Source: Desulfovibrio sp.
Lineage (GTDB): Bacteria; Desulfobacterota; Desulfovibrionia; Desulfovibrionales; Desulfovibrionaceae
Length of the DNA: 64,000 nt
Assembly (NCBI RefSeq): GCF_034006445.1
Contig: NZ_JAVESS010000009.1
Coordinates: 1-64,000, forward strand
Reading direction: 5' to 3'
The translations under genes were made by a program, and so were the position numbers. Below are positions 16,497 through 25,164 of this stretch, one piece after another; within the stretch, counting starts at the first letter, position 1; each line of letters begins with the position of its first letter. Under the pieces are notes generated by a model that searched no databases, was not told the origin of the DNA, and was given only the letters and a program-made list of their open reading frames with translations.

Positions 16497-19382
16497 TCAG
16501 GAGATCTGCATGGCCAGGCGGGCTTCAAATTCGTTTTCGGGCTCAGGCGTGGCGTAGTAGAAACCCTGGGCCTTGAAGCAGCCAAGCCGCATGAGAATGG
16601 CAGCCTGTTCAGCCGTTTCCACACCTTCGCAAATGACGGCCATTTCCAGTTCCAGGGCGAGCCTGATGATGCTGCCAAGCACTATCTGCGCCCTCTGCCC
16701 AGGCAGGTCGCGCTGCACGAAGCTGCGGTCGATCTTGATAACGTCCGCATTGAGCATCTGCACCAGACCCAACGAGGAGTAGCCTGAGCCGAAATCGTCA
16801 ATGGCCGTCTTGAAGCCGAACTGTTTGAGCTGGATCAGGCGCAGCCAGGCAGCTTCGGGGTTCTTCATAATCGCGCTTTCCGTGATCTCCACTTCCAGCA
16901 AGTCGTGCGGAATGGCGTAGCGCCCGGCGATTTCAACCAGTTGGCGCGGGAATTCGGGGCGGTCAAAGTGCAGGCGTGAAAAATTGCATGAAACGGTGCG
17001 CAGGGGCAGGTTACGCAAGCGCCAACTCTGCATGGTCATGCAGACCTGCTCGAAAATGTGCATGTCTATGTCCACCACAAGGCCGTTGCGCTCGAACAGC
17101 GGGATAAAGCTGCCAGGCATGAGCAGGCCGTGGACAGGGTGGTTCCAGCGCACCAAAGCCTCGCTGCCGATAATGGCTCCCGTGCGCATATCTACCTTGG
17201 CCTGGAACCAGGGCACCAGTTCCCCTTCTTTGAGTGCGGTTTCAAGCCTGCCGTTGAGTTCCTGGTGCAGCAGGGCTTCCTGACGCATGTGTTCGTCATA
17301 CAGCAGCACGTTGAAGGTGCTGTTTCGTTTGGCTTCGCGCCGTGCGTAGTTGGCAAGATCCAGCATGAGCTGCACGTCGCGGCCTTCTGTGCGGTTGACG
17401 GTATACGCGCCATAGACCGTGTTGATCCTGTAGGGCATTTCCAGCTGCTGACGCCAGCGATCCAGTTCATCATCCATGCGGCGCAGGCGGGCCTTCAGGT
17501 TTTCCCATCCGTCATAGCACAGGAGCAGAACGTACATATCGGCAGAAATACGCGCGCACAGTTCATTTTCGGCCACATTGTCGCGCAGGATTTCCGCGTA
17601 GGCGCACAGCAGCTGGTCGCCGGTGGAAAAACCGTACTGGTTGTTGATCGTCTTGAACTGGCAGATATCCCCGAACAGCAGGACATGCCCGTTGGCGCCG
17701 GCGCTTTTGAGAAGCTGGGTACAGTCCTGCCTGAATTTATAGAGATTGGAAAGGCCGGTAAGCGTGTCGCGGTGGAGCAGCATCTGTATGCGCTTGTTGC
17801 TGCTTGATTTGATGGCCAGGTTGATGCCCAGGAGCAGGGTGATGATGAGGGAGACCGCCATGAGGGTACTGAACGCTCCGAGGGGATACTGGGCAATGAA
17901 CTCTTTGAGGGTGGTCTCGCGGTTGGGTACGCTGTGCTTGAGCACAAGGTCGTCAATTTGCTCTATGGGCAAAAATTGCAGACTTTTATCCACCACGGCA
18001 AACAGGCGGCTGTCGGCTTGCCGCGAAATGCCGACTCTGAGATCGTTTTCGTAGGTATCTACAGGGCTTATGACCAGGCCTGCATAACGGGGATTCTTGA
18101 TAAGATAGTTGGCGGTGTAAATGTTGGAATAGGCCACGTCCGCTTTATTGTTGATAAGGGCGTCGAGACACTCGGCCAGAGTGCCGTGAAAGCTGATTTT
18201 TTTGTCGGAATTGTTTTCGGCCACGTGGGCCGAGAGCAGGTAGCCACGTTGCAGTGTTATGTGCTGGGGGGGGGCCGCATCGTCACGTCGGCGGATTTGC
18301 GCGGCGGCTGTTCGAAGGTAGGGGCGTGTGGTGCGGATTTGCAGTTTTTTGTCCCAGATAAAGCCGCCCGTCAGGGCGCATATGGCATCGATTTCGCCTC
18401 CAGTGAGCATACTCAGGGCTCGATCCTGGGGCATGGGAATGAATTTAAATTTAAGGCCGGTCATTTGCTGTATTTTTTTAAAAACATCCGCAACGATACC
18501 ATAAAATTCATGTGTTTCTGGGTGGCTATATGTAAGTGGCACCCAGGTTGGGTCGTAGGCCACCGTGATCTCGTGGGCCTCACGAAGGAATGCCTGCTCC
18601 TCGGATGTAAAAACTTGTAGCTTTGCTATATTGGTTGACAGGTATTTGCCGTAAAGATCTTGTCCGTAGGAAGGATTGCGCAAGATGATTTTGTCCAGAC
18701 CCGCATTCATCATGGCGAGGATTTCGGGCTTGCGCTTGTTGACGGCAATGTAAAAAGGTTCTGGCGAAAATTGTGCGATAATGCGAAAGGGATTGTTTTT
18801 GCCAAGGTTGCTGATGCCCACGCCGTCCAGTTCCTTGTCACGCAGGGCTTGCAGCAGGCTTTGCATGTCAATGTAGGGCACCAGCGTCAAGTTCAGGTTG
18901 TGATCACGCATAAAGGCTTCAAGGGCAGGGACGTTCTTGGTGTTGGCCAGAACGCCCACGCGCATGCCGTCCAATGCGGCATAGTCTTCGAAGGTGTAGC
19001 GTGCGTCATCTTCTCTGACGGTGATGGTCATGAAGGAATTGGCAAGGGGCAGGTTGGGAAAGAGCATCTTTTCGGCCCGTTCGGGCGTAAAAAAGGTGAA
19101 GGGTAAAAGGTCTATCTGGTCGTTTTCAAGCATTTCCAGACTACGGGTCCAGTTGCCGCAGTCCACAACTTTGTAACGCATGCCAGTGGTTCGGGAAATT
19201 TCTTGCAGAAACTCAAAGATGAGCCCCTGGTACTGGCCGCTACGGGCACGAAACATGTAGTCGCCGAATTCAAAAAAACCCACGCGCACAGCCTCTTCCT
19301 GCGCGTGGGCGCGCGGGCAGAGGCTCGAGTAGAGCAGAATTGAAAGAACCAGCAAAAGGGTTCTGAACTGAAACATCTTCAT
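16497..19382 (-). CDS. Dual periplasmic-binding sensor, degenerate GGDEF, EAL phosphodiesterase
   Basis: This 961-residue membrane protein probably hydrolyses c-di-GMP in response to a periplasmic solute. A signal peptide is followed by two tandem SBP_bac_3 domains (each about 225 residues), a membrane helix near 503-524, a GGDEF-like domain and an EAL domain. The GGDEF motif reads SADMY (near 611), so cyclase activity is unlikely. The EAL domain keeps EALVRW (near 742), ITESAIM, DDFGSGYSSL and CEGVETAEQ, the residues expected of an active phosphodiesterase. The start MKMFQFRT is preceded by GAGGAAA. The frame extends 22 codons further upstream without a ribosome-binding site. It converges on the secretion operon. 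Confidence 0.9.
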   Translation of the reverse strand: MKMFQFRTLLLVLSILLYSSLCPRAHAQEEAVRVGFFEFGDYMFRARSGQYQGLIFEFLQEISRTTGMRYKVVDCGNWTRSLEMLENDQIDLLPFTFFTPERAEKMLFPNLPLANSFMTITVREDDARYTFEDYAALDGMRVGVLANTKNVPALEAFMRDHNLNLTLVPYIDMQSLLQALRDKELDGVGISNLGKNNPFRIIAQFSPEPFYIAVNKRKPEILAMMNAGLDKIILRNPSYGQDLYGKYLSTNIAKLQVFTSEEQAFLREAHEITVAYDPTWVPLTYSHPETHEFYGIVADVFKKIQQMTGLKFKFIPMPQDRALSMLTGGEIDAICALTGGFIWDKKLQIRTTRPYLRTAAAQIRRRDDAAPPQHITLQRGYLLSAHVAENNSDKKISFHGTLAECLDALINNKADVAYSNIYTANYLIKNPRYAGLVISPVDTYENDLRVGISRQADSRLFAVVDKSLQFLPIEQIDDLVLKHSVPNRETTLKEFIAQYPLGAFSTLMAVSLIITLLLGINLAIKSSSNKRIQMLLHRDTLTGLSNLYKFRQDCTQLLKSAGANGHVLLFGDICQFKTINNQYGFSTGDQLLCAYAEILRDNVAENELCARISADMYVLLLCYDGWENLKARLRRMDDELDRWRQQLEMPYRINTVYGAYTVNRTEGRDVQLMLDLANYARREAKRNSTFNVLLYDEHMRQEALLHQELNGRLETALKEGELVPWFQAKVDMRTGAIIGSEALVRWNHPVHGLLMPGSFIPLFERNGLVVDIDMHIFEQVCMTMQSWRLRNLPLRTVSCNFSRLHFDRPEFPRQLVEIAGRYAIPHDLLEVEITESAIMKNPEAAWLRLIQLKQFGFKTAIDDFGSGYSSLGLVQMLNADVIKIDRSFVQRDLPGQRAQIVLGSIIRLALELEMAVICEGVETAEQAAILMRLGCFKAQGFYYATPEPENEFEARLAMQIS

Positions 19383-20151
19383 GCGCGCTTTCCTCAGGTT
19401 TCGCAGATCATAGGGAAGCGTTTGTCCGATGCTACAGAAGCATACCACCCGCGCAGTGGGTTTTGAGCAAGCCGGGGGAACTACCCTGTATATAGCATAG
19501 TCTATGTTTTATGGAGGCGCCAGCGATCAGGGCAACAAATACGTAAATCACGTCACCCTGGCCCAACATTCGCTGCGTGGAGAAAAAGAGACGGAAACTT
19601 GGCTCGCAGTAATGGATTGGTGACAAATGATGGATTACTCTACCTTTATTGGATCGCTGAAGCAAGTATCAATTGGCTGGTGCGGGCAATTTGTTCAGGT
19701 ATTGCGCCCCTTGGCAAGAAACGTATCCATAACGCTGTGATATAAAATAATAAATTATTTTTAGATGTGTTGTTAACTTGATAACTGATAATAATGGCTG
19801 CTCTCTTTTTTGGATGTCAAAAGCTCTTGAAAATAAAGAAAAATGTTTAACAATAATTTAATATGCCAATATGTGATTACCAATTTTACTGGCCCTGTGA
19901 CGCAGTAACGTTTATGATAATAATTAATGTTTAATTTTTACTTCTGATAAACATAACTACAAATCGTTTAATAATCTTGTGTAACTTATAACTGCGTTAT
20001 TGAATAACTATATGTGTGTAATAATATTAATAGTGTGTAATGTATATTTGTGTTGCATCATATGTGCAGTGGATATCTATTTATTTATAAACCTATTAAA
20101 GGTGGGGCATGAAAATGTTTTTTAAAGCAGAATGACTGAAATATAGGGGGT
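19383..20151. other. AT-rich intergenic region
   Basis: About 770 bp, strongly AT-rich from 19735 onward (many TTTAATAA and ATAATAAT runs) in an otherwise GC-rich window. No gene with a credible start was found. The composition suggests transferred DNA or a promoter and silencing region ahead of the XRE gene. Confidence 0.5.
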
Positions 20152-20157
20152 ATGAAT

Positions 20158-20280
20158 ATGTGTAAAAAAGAATTGTGCGGCAATTGTTGTTCAAGAAATA
20201 AACCAGAAAAAAGGAAAGTGAACTATAGTACTCAATTTATGAGTACTATAGCACATGTTCATCGGCAGAAATTGGTGTAA
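20158..20280 (+). CDS. Possible small Cys-rich ORF upstream of XRE gene
   Basis: A 40-codon frame reading MCKKELCGNCCSRNKPEKRK and ending nine bases before the regulator gene. A GGGGG lies about seven bases upstream of the ATG at 20158, and another in-frame ATG is at 20152. Four Cys within the first eleven residues hint at metal binding. The 20223-20251 palindrome lies inside its 3' part, which suits regulatory DNA better than coding DNA. The gene is plausible but unproven. Confidence 0.3.
   Translation: MCKKELCGNCCSRNKPEKRKVNYSTQFMSTIAHVHRQKLV
20223..20251. promoter_or_regulatory. Perfect 12-bp inverted repeat, candidate XRE operator
   Basis: CTATAGTACTCA and TGAGTACTATAG are exact reverse complements separated by five bases (ATTTA). 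The site ends 38 bp before the start of the XRE-family gene, a usual place for an autoregulatory operator. No T-run follows, so it is not a terminator. Confidence 0.6.
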
Positions 20281-20289
20281 TTAATACTC

Positions 20290-20607
20290 ATGAAAGTATA
20301 TCCGTACCTTTCGAGCGCCATTGCCAGGGTGATTGAGGTTTTGCGGGCAGAGCGCGGCATGACAAAGTCATCTCTGGCTGACTTTGCCTGCCTTGAGAGA
20401 CGCTATTTGCGAGACATTGAACGGGAGTTGAAAAAGCCGACAGTCAATGCAATCTATTCCATTTGCGAAGCTTTGCGTGTTCAGTCGGAGGATTTTTTCA
20501 GGCGCGTATCAGAAGAGATTGAAAATAAGAAAAACAGTGAACGCCGCGCCGCCTCCATCAGCAAGGCCATGGCGGTTAAGGCAGAGAGTAACGAAGAAAA
20601 GGTTTGA
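20290..20607 (+). CDS. XRE-family HTH transcriptional regulator
   Basis: This 105-residue DNA-binding protein has a Cro/CI-type helix-turn-helix. It spans about 10-68: IARVIEVLRAERGMTKSSLADFACLERRYLRDIERELKKPTVNAIYSICEAL. A short Lys/Glu-rich tail follows, with no ligand domain. Such small proteins often regulate themselves. A perfect palindrome lies 38 bp upstream. The gene stands alone in AT-rich surroundings, which hints at transfer. Confidence 0.85.
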   Translation: MKVYPYLSSAIARVIEVLRAERGMTKSSLADFACLERRYLRDIERELKKPTVNAIYSICEALRVQSEDFFRRVSEEIENKKNSERRAASISKAMAVKAESNEEKV

Positions 20608-21013
20608 GCGCTGGCGCTGTGACGCCTTGAGACATTCATGCGGTCGCATGTGCTGACGCTCAACTGAAGACGCAATCACATTTTCTCTTGCCCGCAAAGT
20701 TTTGCATCAACCGTTGACCGAATGCTCTCGCCGGGCAGGTAGCCAGCGCGGCGAAGGCCTCAACCTGTGCGCCGCTCAAACCCCAAATAAAGGCAGCTGG
20801 TGTGCCTACATCTGTGCCCACGGCCTGCTCCACGCAGAAGCTGTCGCCATTGGCAGGGCATGCGTCATGACCTGCGGCGGTGCTCGCAATTTCGGGCAGT
20901 TACACTCAATGTCTGTGGGGCATCTGGCGTGTAGCGCGCGGAAAAACAGGGGTTGGCGCATTGACGCCATGCCCTTCCGCCACTGACAGAATTTTTTTGA
21001 ACGTATTCTGAAT
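20608..21013. other. Intergenic region without recognised features
   Basis: About 400 bp between the XRE gene and the convergent aminotransferase gene. A 94-codon frame within it has no ribosome-binding site and no protein-like composition. Nothing else was recognised. Confidence 0.5.
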
Positions 21014-21041
21014 GCGGGCGGCAGCCTTGACCGCCGCCCGC
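21014..21041 (-). terminator. GC-rich hairpin after aminotransferase gene
   Basis: GCGGGCGGC pairs with GCCGCCCGC across a loop of about ten bases, 18 bp beyond the aminotransferase stop codon. The T-run on the minus strand is distant, so termination strength is uncertain. Confidence 0.5.
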
Positions 21042-21058
21042 CGGGATGGTTCGGGGAC

Positions 21059-22171
21059 TTATTTGCCCATGCAGGCACGAATGGCCGCGAGCAGCTTGTC
21101 AATGGCTTCAGGCCGCGCGCCTTCGCCCATAACGCCCACACGAAGCACCTTGCCAGCCAGGGCGCCCAGCCCGCCAGCCACTTCGATTTTATGCTTTTCG
21201 CGCAGGCAGCCCTTCAGCGCGTTGGGGTCCACGCCAGCGGGCGGCACAAAGAGGTTCACCTGCGGAGCCGCGCCTTCCTTCACATAGAGGCTGAAGCCCA
21301 GGGCAGCGAGGCCGTCCACCAGGCGCTGGTGCATGGCCTTGTGGCGCGCGAAAGCCGCGTCCAGCCCTTCGGTCAGCAGATTATCCAGGGCCTGGTGCAG
21401 GCCGTAGTACATGTTTATGGGCGCGGTATGGTGGTATACACGCGGGGAGCCTTCCCAGTACTTGCGGATAAGCGATACGTCCAGATACCAGTTGGGCACC
21501 TTGGTCTTGCGTTTGGCCATGGCGTCCATGGCGGCCTCGGAGAAAGACGCGGGCGCCAGGCCGGGGGGGACGGAAAGGCATTTTTGCGAACCGCTGTAAA
21601 AGGCATCGACGCCCCAGTTGTCCACCTGCACGTCCACGCCGCCAAGTCCGGCCACGCTGTCCACGAGGTACAGGGTGTCGCTGCCCTTGACGAGTTCGCC
21701 CAATTCGGCAACAGGGTTGTTGACGCCCGTGGATGTCTCGGCATGCACCACGGCCAGAATCTTGTAATGCTTTTTCGCCAGTTGGTTCTTGACGTCCTGC
21801 ACCTTGACGGGCGTGCCCCAGGGGCTTTCCACCACGTCCACGTTTGCGCCAAGCCGCGAGGCCACTTCCACCATGCGGGAACTGAACACGCCGTTATTGA
21901 TCACAAGCACGGCGTCGCCGGGCTCAATCAGGTTGACGAAGCACGTTTCCATACCGGCCGAGCCTGTGCCAGAAATGGGAAAGGTCACGTCGTTGCCGGT
22001 TTTGCACACGGCCCGCAACTGCCCCTGAATGGCGTCCATAACCTTGATGCAGTCGGGGTCAAGGTGGCCAAGGGTGGGCAGGCTCATGGCCTGAAGGACG
22101 TTGGCGGCAACGGGGCTGGGGCCGGGGGCCATCAGCAGAACATGGTCAAGCGTTCCCAAAACTGTACTCAT
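21059..22171 (-). CDS. Class V aminotransferase (alanine/serine-glyoxylate type)
   Basis: This 370-residue PLP-dependent fold type I enzyme resembles alanine-glyoxylate or serine-pyruvate aminotransferases. Visible motifs are the N-terminal LMAPGPSPVAANVLQAM, the cofactor loop SGTGSAGMETC, LVDSVAGLGG, and the PLP lysine in FYSGSQKCLSVPPGLAP. The C-terminal LRVGVMGEG carries the substrate Arg. The start MSTVLGTL has GGAGAT upstream. An earlier in-frame ATG 18 codons upstream lacks one. The probable role is interconversion of alanine, glycine and glyoxylate; the exact substrates cannot be read from the sequence. Confidence 0.88.
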   Translation of the reverse strand: MSTVLGTLDHVLLMAPGPSPVAANVLQAMSLPTLGHLDPDCIKVMDAIQGQLRAVCKTGNDVTFPISGTGSAGMETCFVNLIEPGDAVLVINNGVFSSRMVEVASRLGANVDVVESPWGTPVKVQDVKNQLAKKHYKILAVVHAETSTGVNNPVAELGELVKGSDTLYLVDSVAGLGGVDVQVDNWGVDAFYSGSQKCLSVPPGLAPASFSEAAMDAMAKRKTKVPNWYLDVSLIRKYWEGSPRVYHHTAPINMYYGLHQALDNLLTEGLDAAFARHKAMHQRLVDGLAALGFSLYVKEGAAPQVNLFVPPAGVDPNALKGCLREKHKIEVAGGLGALAGKVLRVGVMGEGARPEAIDKLLAAIRACMGK

Positions 22172-22468
22172 GGCGATCTCCTGTAGTTGACGAAAGATGT
22201 CCGTTTTGGCGTACTCTGCGTCCATTTTCAGCGGTATTGGCCGCAGTACTGCTATTTTTATTAAAAAATTTATTATTCAAAAAAATTTTACGATACTGAC
22301 GCGCATCTGTCCAGTATGCCGAGGGACTTTTTACATGCTCGTAAAAAAAATCCGTAGGGCCAAAGCCGCTTCGGAGATATTGAAGACCTTGCACCGGGGC
22401 CTGCCGTCTTTTCAAAAGTTCGGAATGCTGCTATGGCTTCCCGAATCATTATAACCTAAGGGCCAGGT

Positions 22469-23848
22469 ATGAAAAAAGACACACAAGAACTACATCGTGC
22501 CTTAAAAAACAGGCACATCCAGCTGATTGCCCTTGGCGGAGCCATAGGCACAGGCCTTTTTCTCGGGTCTGCGGGCACGATTCAAATGGCTGGCCCTGCC
22601 GTTATTCTCAGCTATGCCATCGGCGGGTTTATCGCGTTTCTCATCATGCGCCAGCTTGGCGAAATGATGGCGCAGGAGCCTGTGGCCGGGTCTTTCAGCA
22701 ATCTTGCCTACAAGTACTGGGGCGAATTTCCCGGTCTGCTCTCTGGCTGGAACTACTGGATACTCTACGTGCTGGTGGGCATGTCGGAACTCACTGCCGT
22801 GGCCGTGTATGTGCAATACTGGTTCCCTGGTATTGAGCCGTGGCAGACCACGGCCTTTTTCTTTCTTCTCATCAATGGCATTAACCTTGCCCAGGTGGGC
22901 GTTTTTGGCGAAATGGAATTCTGGTTCGCCTCCATCAAGGTTGCGGCCATTGTGGCCATGATTGGCCTTGGCACCTTTTTGCTGGTGTCCGGCAACGCCG
23001 GGCCTGATGCCAGCGTCAGCAATCTGTGGGAATACGGCGGCTTTTTTGCCAGAGGCTGGGGCGGCGTTTTCACTTCTCTGGCCGTGGTGAGCTTTTCTTT
23101 TGGCGGGCTTGAACTTGTGGGCATTGCCGCCGCAGAAACGGCCAATCCGCAAAAAACCATCCCCAAGGCCGTCAACCAGCTTATCTACCGCATTCTCATC
23201 TTCTACATCGGCGCGCTCACCGTGCTGCTGACCCTGCACCCCTGGAACCAGCTTGGCGCTTCAGTGGACAAGAGCCGCTGGGCTGAAGCCATGGTGGCCA
23301 GCCCCTTTGTGCAGATTTTTGATCTTATCGGCGTGCCCTCGGCGGCGCATGTGCTCAACTTTGTGGTGCTGACTGCGGCGCTGTCCGTGTACAACAGCTG
23401 CGTGTACTGCAACAGCCGCATGCTTTACGGGCTGGCGCTTCAGGGCAATGCGCCCAAGGCTCTGGCCAGAGTCAGCGCCAGGGGCGTGCCGGTTCCCGCC
23501 CTTATGATATCCTCGGGCGCAACGCTGTTGTGCGTGCTGCTGAACTACTTTATGCCCGCCCAGGCTCTTGGCATGCTTATGGCTCTGGTGGTGGCGGCCC
23601 TTGTCATCAACTGGGCCATGATCAGCCTTACGCACATAAAGTTCCGGGCGGCCAAGGTTAAAGCCGGTGAAAAGATCGTGTTCAAAGCCTTCTGGTATCC
23701 GCTGTCAAACTATCTCTGCCTGCTTTTCATGGCAGTGGTGCTTGTGGTGCTGACGCAGATCGGCATGGCTGGCTCTGTGCAGGCGGTGCCGGTATGGCTG
23801 GTTCTTGTGTGGCTTGGGTACAAGGCGAAGAAAAAATACAATTTGTGA
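22469..23848 (+). CDS. APC-family amino acid permease, AroP/PheP-like
   Basis: This 459-residue inner-membrane proton symporter has about 12 helices. The sequence is very close in pattern to E. coli AroP/PheP: LKNRHIQLIALGGAIGTGLF at the N-terminus, then MRQLGEMMAQEPVAGSFS, FSFGGLELVGIAAAE and LSVYNSCVYCNSRML. Aromatic amino acids are the likeliest substrates, by family resemblance. GGGCCAGG lies just before the ATG. A terminator follows at 23915. It is divergent from the aminotransferase gene across about 300 bp. Confidence 0.9.
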   Translation: MKKDTQELHRALKNRHIQLIALGGAIGTGLFLGSAGTIQMAGPAVILSYAIGGFIAFLIMRQLGEMMAQEPVAGSFSNLAYKYWGEFPGLLSGWNYWILYVLVGMSELTAVAVYVQYWFPGIEPWQTTAFFFLLINGINLAQVGVFGEMEFWFASIKVAAIVAMIGLGTFLLVSGNAGPDASVSNLWEYGGFFARGWGGVFTSLAVVSFSFGGLELVGIAAAETANPQKTIPKAVNQLIYRILIFYIGALTVLLTLHPWNQLGASVDKSRWAEAMVASPFVQIFDLIGVPSAAHVLNFVVLTAALSVYNSCVYCNSRMLYGLALQGNAPKALARVSARGVPVPALMISSGATLLCVLLNYFMPAQALGMLMALVVAALVINWAMISLTHIKFRAAKVKAGEKIVFKAFWYPLSNYLCLLFMAVVLVVLTQIGMAGSVQAVPVWLVLVWLGYKAKKKYNL

Positions 23849-23914
23849 TGTTTTCGCTTTCGTGAGGCCAGTGGCGTCACGAAAGGTATGACCCCGGCCA
23901 TGTTCTGGCCGCAG

Positions 23915-23944
23915 AAAGGGAACCGGTTTTGCCGGTTCCCTTTT
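23915..23944 (+). terminator. Rho-independent terminator after permease gene
   Basis: AAAGGGAACCGG pairs with CCGGTTCCCTTT around a TTTTG loop and ends in TTTT. Confidence 0.88.
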
Positions 23945-24182
23945 GCGCTGTCACAAGCTACAGTGCCCAGGCCGGAGTCGGGGGCTGCAATGCGGCCTCA
24001 ATGCGCTTGCCGCAATCGTCCGGCGATTTTTTTGTGCTTTGGAGCATGTTACTTGTAATGGCAGTTACGCCGAGCGCCTGGTATTGGGATCGGCAGACAA
24101 TTGCAAATCGCGTTGTTTTACATCTGCTGCGGCAAAAATGTTTTGCCCCAGCCTGCTCACGAGGGATCAGGTATTTGCCATC

Positions 24183-25082
24183 ATGCGGGATAAAAGATTT
24201 TTTCAGCTCAGCCAGGGCGAATGGGCGCTGGTTGGCGTGACCATGATCTGGGGCACGACGTTTCTTATCATACGCAACGCTCTGGATGTTACCGGCCCCC
24301 TGTTTTTTGTGGGTCTGCGTTTTGGATCGGCGGCTCTGGCGCTCCTGGTCATTTCCTTGCCCATTCTGCGTGGACTCACCGTGCACGAGCTTTTTGCCGG
24401 TTCCCTCATAGGGCTTTCGCTGCTGGGCGGCTATGCCTTGCAGTCGTATGGGCTTGTGACCATCTCTGCCAGCAAGTCGGCGTTTATAACGGCTTTTTAT
24501 GTGCCTGCCGTGCCTGTTCTACAATGGCTGTTCATGCGGCATCGGCCAAGCAACATGGCGTGGCTTGGCGTGGGCTGCGCCCTGGTGGGGCTGATTTTGC
24601 TGGCCGGGCCAGACGGCGTTTCGCTTGGCTTCGGCGCTGGCGAGATGCTCACGCTTCTGGGGGCCGTGGCCTGCGCTCTTGAGATTTTGTTCATCAGCTA
24701 CTTTGCGGGGTCGGTGAACGTGCGCAGGGTCACGGTTGTGCAGGTGACGGTTACCTCCATACTGAGTTTCAGCCTCATGCCCATTGTGGGCGAATCCGTT
24801 CCTGACTTTTCATGGTTGCTCGTGTGCAGCGCCTGCGGGCTTGGGGTTGCCACTGCCCTCATTCAACTGGTCATGAACTGGGCGCAAAAAACCATTTCGC
24901 CCACCCGCGCCACCCTCATTTATGCCGGGGAACCCGTGTGGGCGGCGATTTTCGGACGCATGGCCGGTGAGCGGTTGCCCTTCCTGAGCCTCGTGGGCGG
25001 GGCGCTTGTGGTGGCTGGCGTGCTCATCAGCAGTGCGCGGCCGGGCCGGGGAAAGAAGGAAAAAGCGGGTTCGGAGTTTTGA
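24183..25082 (+). CDS. DMT-superfamily EamA transporter
   Basis: This 299-residue inner-membrane protein has ten predicted helices in two EamA repeats. The first begins EWALVGVTMIWGTTFLIIRNAL; the second includes the conserved TLIYAGEPVWAAIFGRMAGER. Members export amino acids or other metabolites, and the substrate here is unknown. The start MRDKRFFQ was chosen because the upstream open frame (to 23943) overlaps the terminator of the previous gene. The ribosome-binding site is weak (GAGGG about 18 bases away). Confidence 0.85.
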   Translation: MRDKRFFQLSQGEWALVGVTMIWGTTFLIIRNALDVTGPLFFVGLRFGSAALALLVISLPILRGLTVHELFAGSLIGLSLLGGYALQSYGLVTISASKSAFITAFYVPAVPVLQWLFMRHRPSNMAWLGVGCALVGLILLAGPDGVSLGFGAGEMLTLLGAVACALEILFISYFAGSVNVRRVTVVQVTVTSILSFSLMPIVGESVPDFSWLLVCSACGLGVATALIQLVMNWAQKTISPTRATLIYAGEPVWAAIFGRMAGERLPFLSLVGGALVVAGVLISSARPGRGKKEKAGSEF

Positions 25083-25164
25083 CAGGCGTGCTCAGCTGAA
25101 AAACTGTATGTGGCCAAAGGGGCGGCACGCACAGGAGTTTCGCCCGGCAACATAGTCTGAAGCC

